This document shows, in pieces, positions 6,869-6,896 of a stretch of 6,896 nucleotides of DNA; position 1 is the stretch's first letter; each line of letters starts with the position of its first letter. The position numbers and the translations under genes were made by a program. The notes beneath the pieces are model-generated. The model was given only the letters and a program-made list of their open reading frames with translations, was not told the DNA's origin and searched no databases. The DNA comes from Bacteroidales bacterium UBA4417 (lineage in GTDB: Bacteria; Bacteroidota; Bacteroidia; Bacteroidales; UBA4417): contig DGQJ01000102.1 in NCBI GenBank assembly GCA_002389705.1, positions 900-7,795 on the forward strand, written 5' to 3'.

Positions 6869-6896
6869 GGAAGACCGAAGTAGGGAGTCGGAAGAC
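6869..6896 (+). repeat. Short direct repeat at the right edge, possible start of a repeat array
   Basis: GGAAGAC occurs at 6869-6875 and again at 6890-6896, the last bases of the window, with the related GACCGAAGT and GGAGTCGG between. This purine-rich wording begins 14 bases after the metH stop codon and could be the first units of a degenerate intergenic array. Only two copies are visible, so the call is tentative. Confidence 0.4.

Overview
The window looks like chromosomal DNA of a member of the Bacteroidota. The evidence is the promoter signature TAnnTTTG upstream of two genes, AT-rich translation starts without a clear Shine-Dalgarno sequence, compact genes separated by AT-rich spacers, and lipoprotein-type leaders. 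No mobile element, phage gene, CRISPR array, tRNA or rRNA was seen.

Layout. At the left edge (1-242, minus) is the start of a small secreted or lipoprotein-like gene that runs out of the window. It is divergent from a small lipoprotein gene (399-809, plus) that looks like a Rieske-type domain stripped of its iron-sulfur ligands. A 339-base spacer (810-1148) follows, holding three copies of a degenerate short repeat and two hairpins. The second hairpin is a convincing intrinsic terminator for the next gene. That gene is ahcY (1149-2570, minus), S-adenosylhomocysteine hydrolase, complete with all expected catalytic and NAD-binding residues. A 621-base divergent spacer (2571-3191) carries a promoter for each direction and, on the metH side, a well-formed SAM-I (S-box) riboswitch at about 2972-3088. 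metH (3192-6854, plus) is a full-length four-module cobalamin-dependent methionine synthase. The last 40 bases hold a short direct repeat.

How the genes work together. AhcY and MetH catalyse consecutive steps of the activated methyl cycle: S-adenosylhomocysteine is split to adenosine and homocysteine, and MetH remethylates homocysteine to methionine, the precursor of SAM. They are transcribed divergently from one spacer. Only metH is preceded by the SAM sensor; ahcY appears to have a leader of about 20 nt with no room for a riboswitch. This suggests that high SAM shuts down methionine synthesis while removal of the inhibitory S-adenosylhomocysteine continues.

No wholly new system is visible; most of the window is recognisable core metabolism. 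The items most worth a second look are the riboswitch leader, which has no recognisable intrinsic terminator and so an unclear expression platform; the ligand-less Rieske-like lipoprotein; and the repeat family between it and ahcY.
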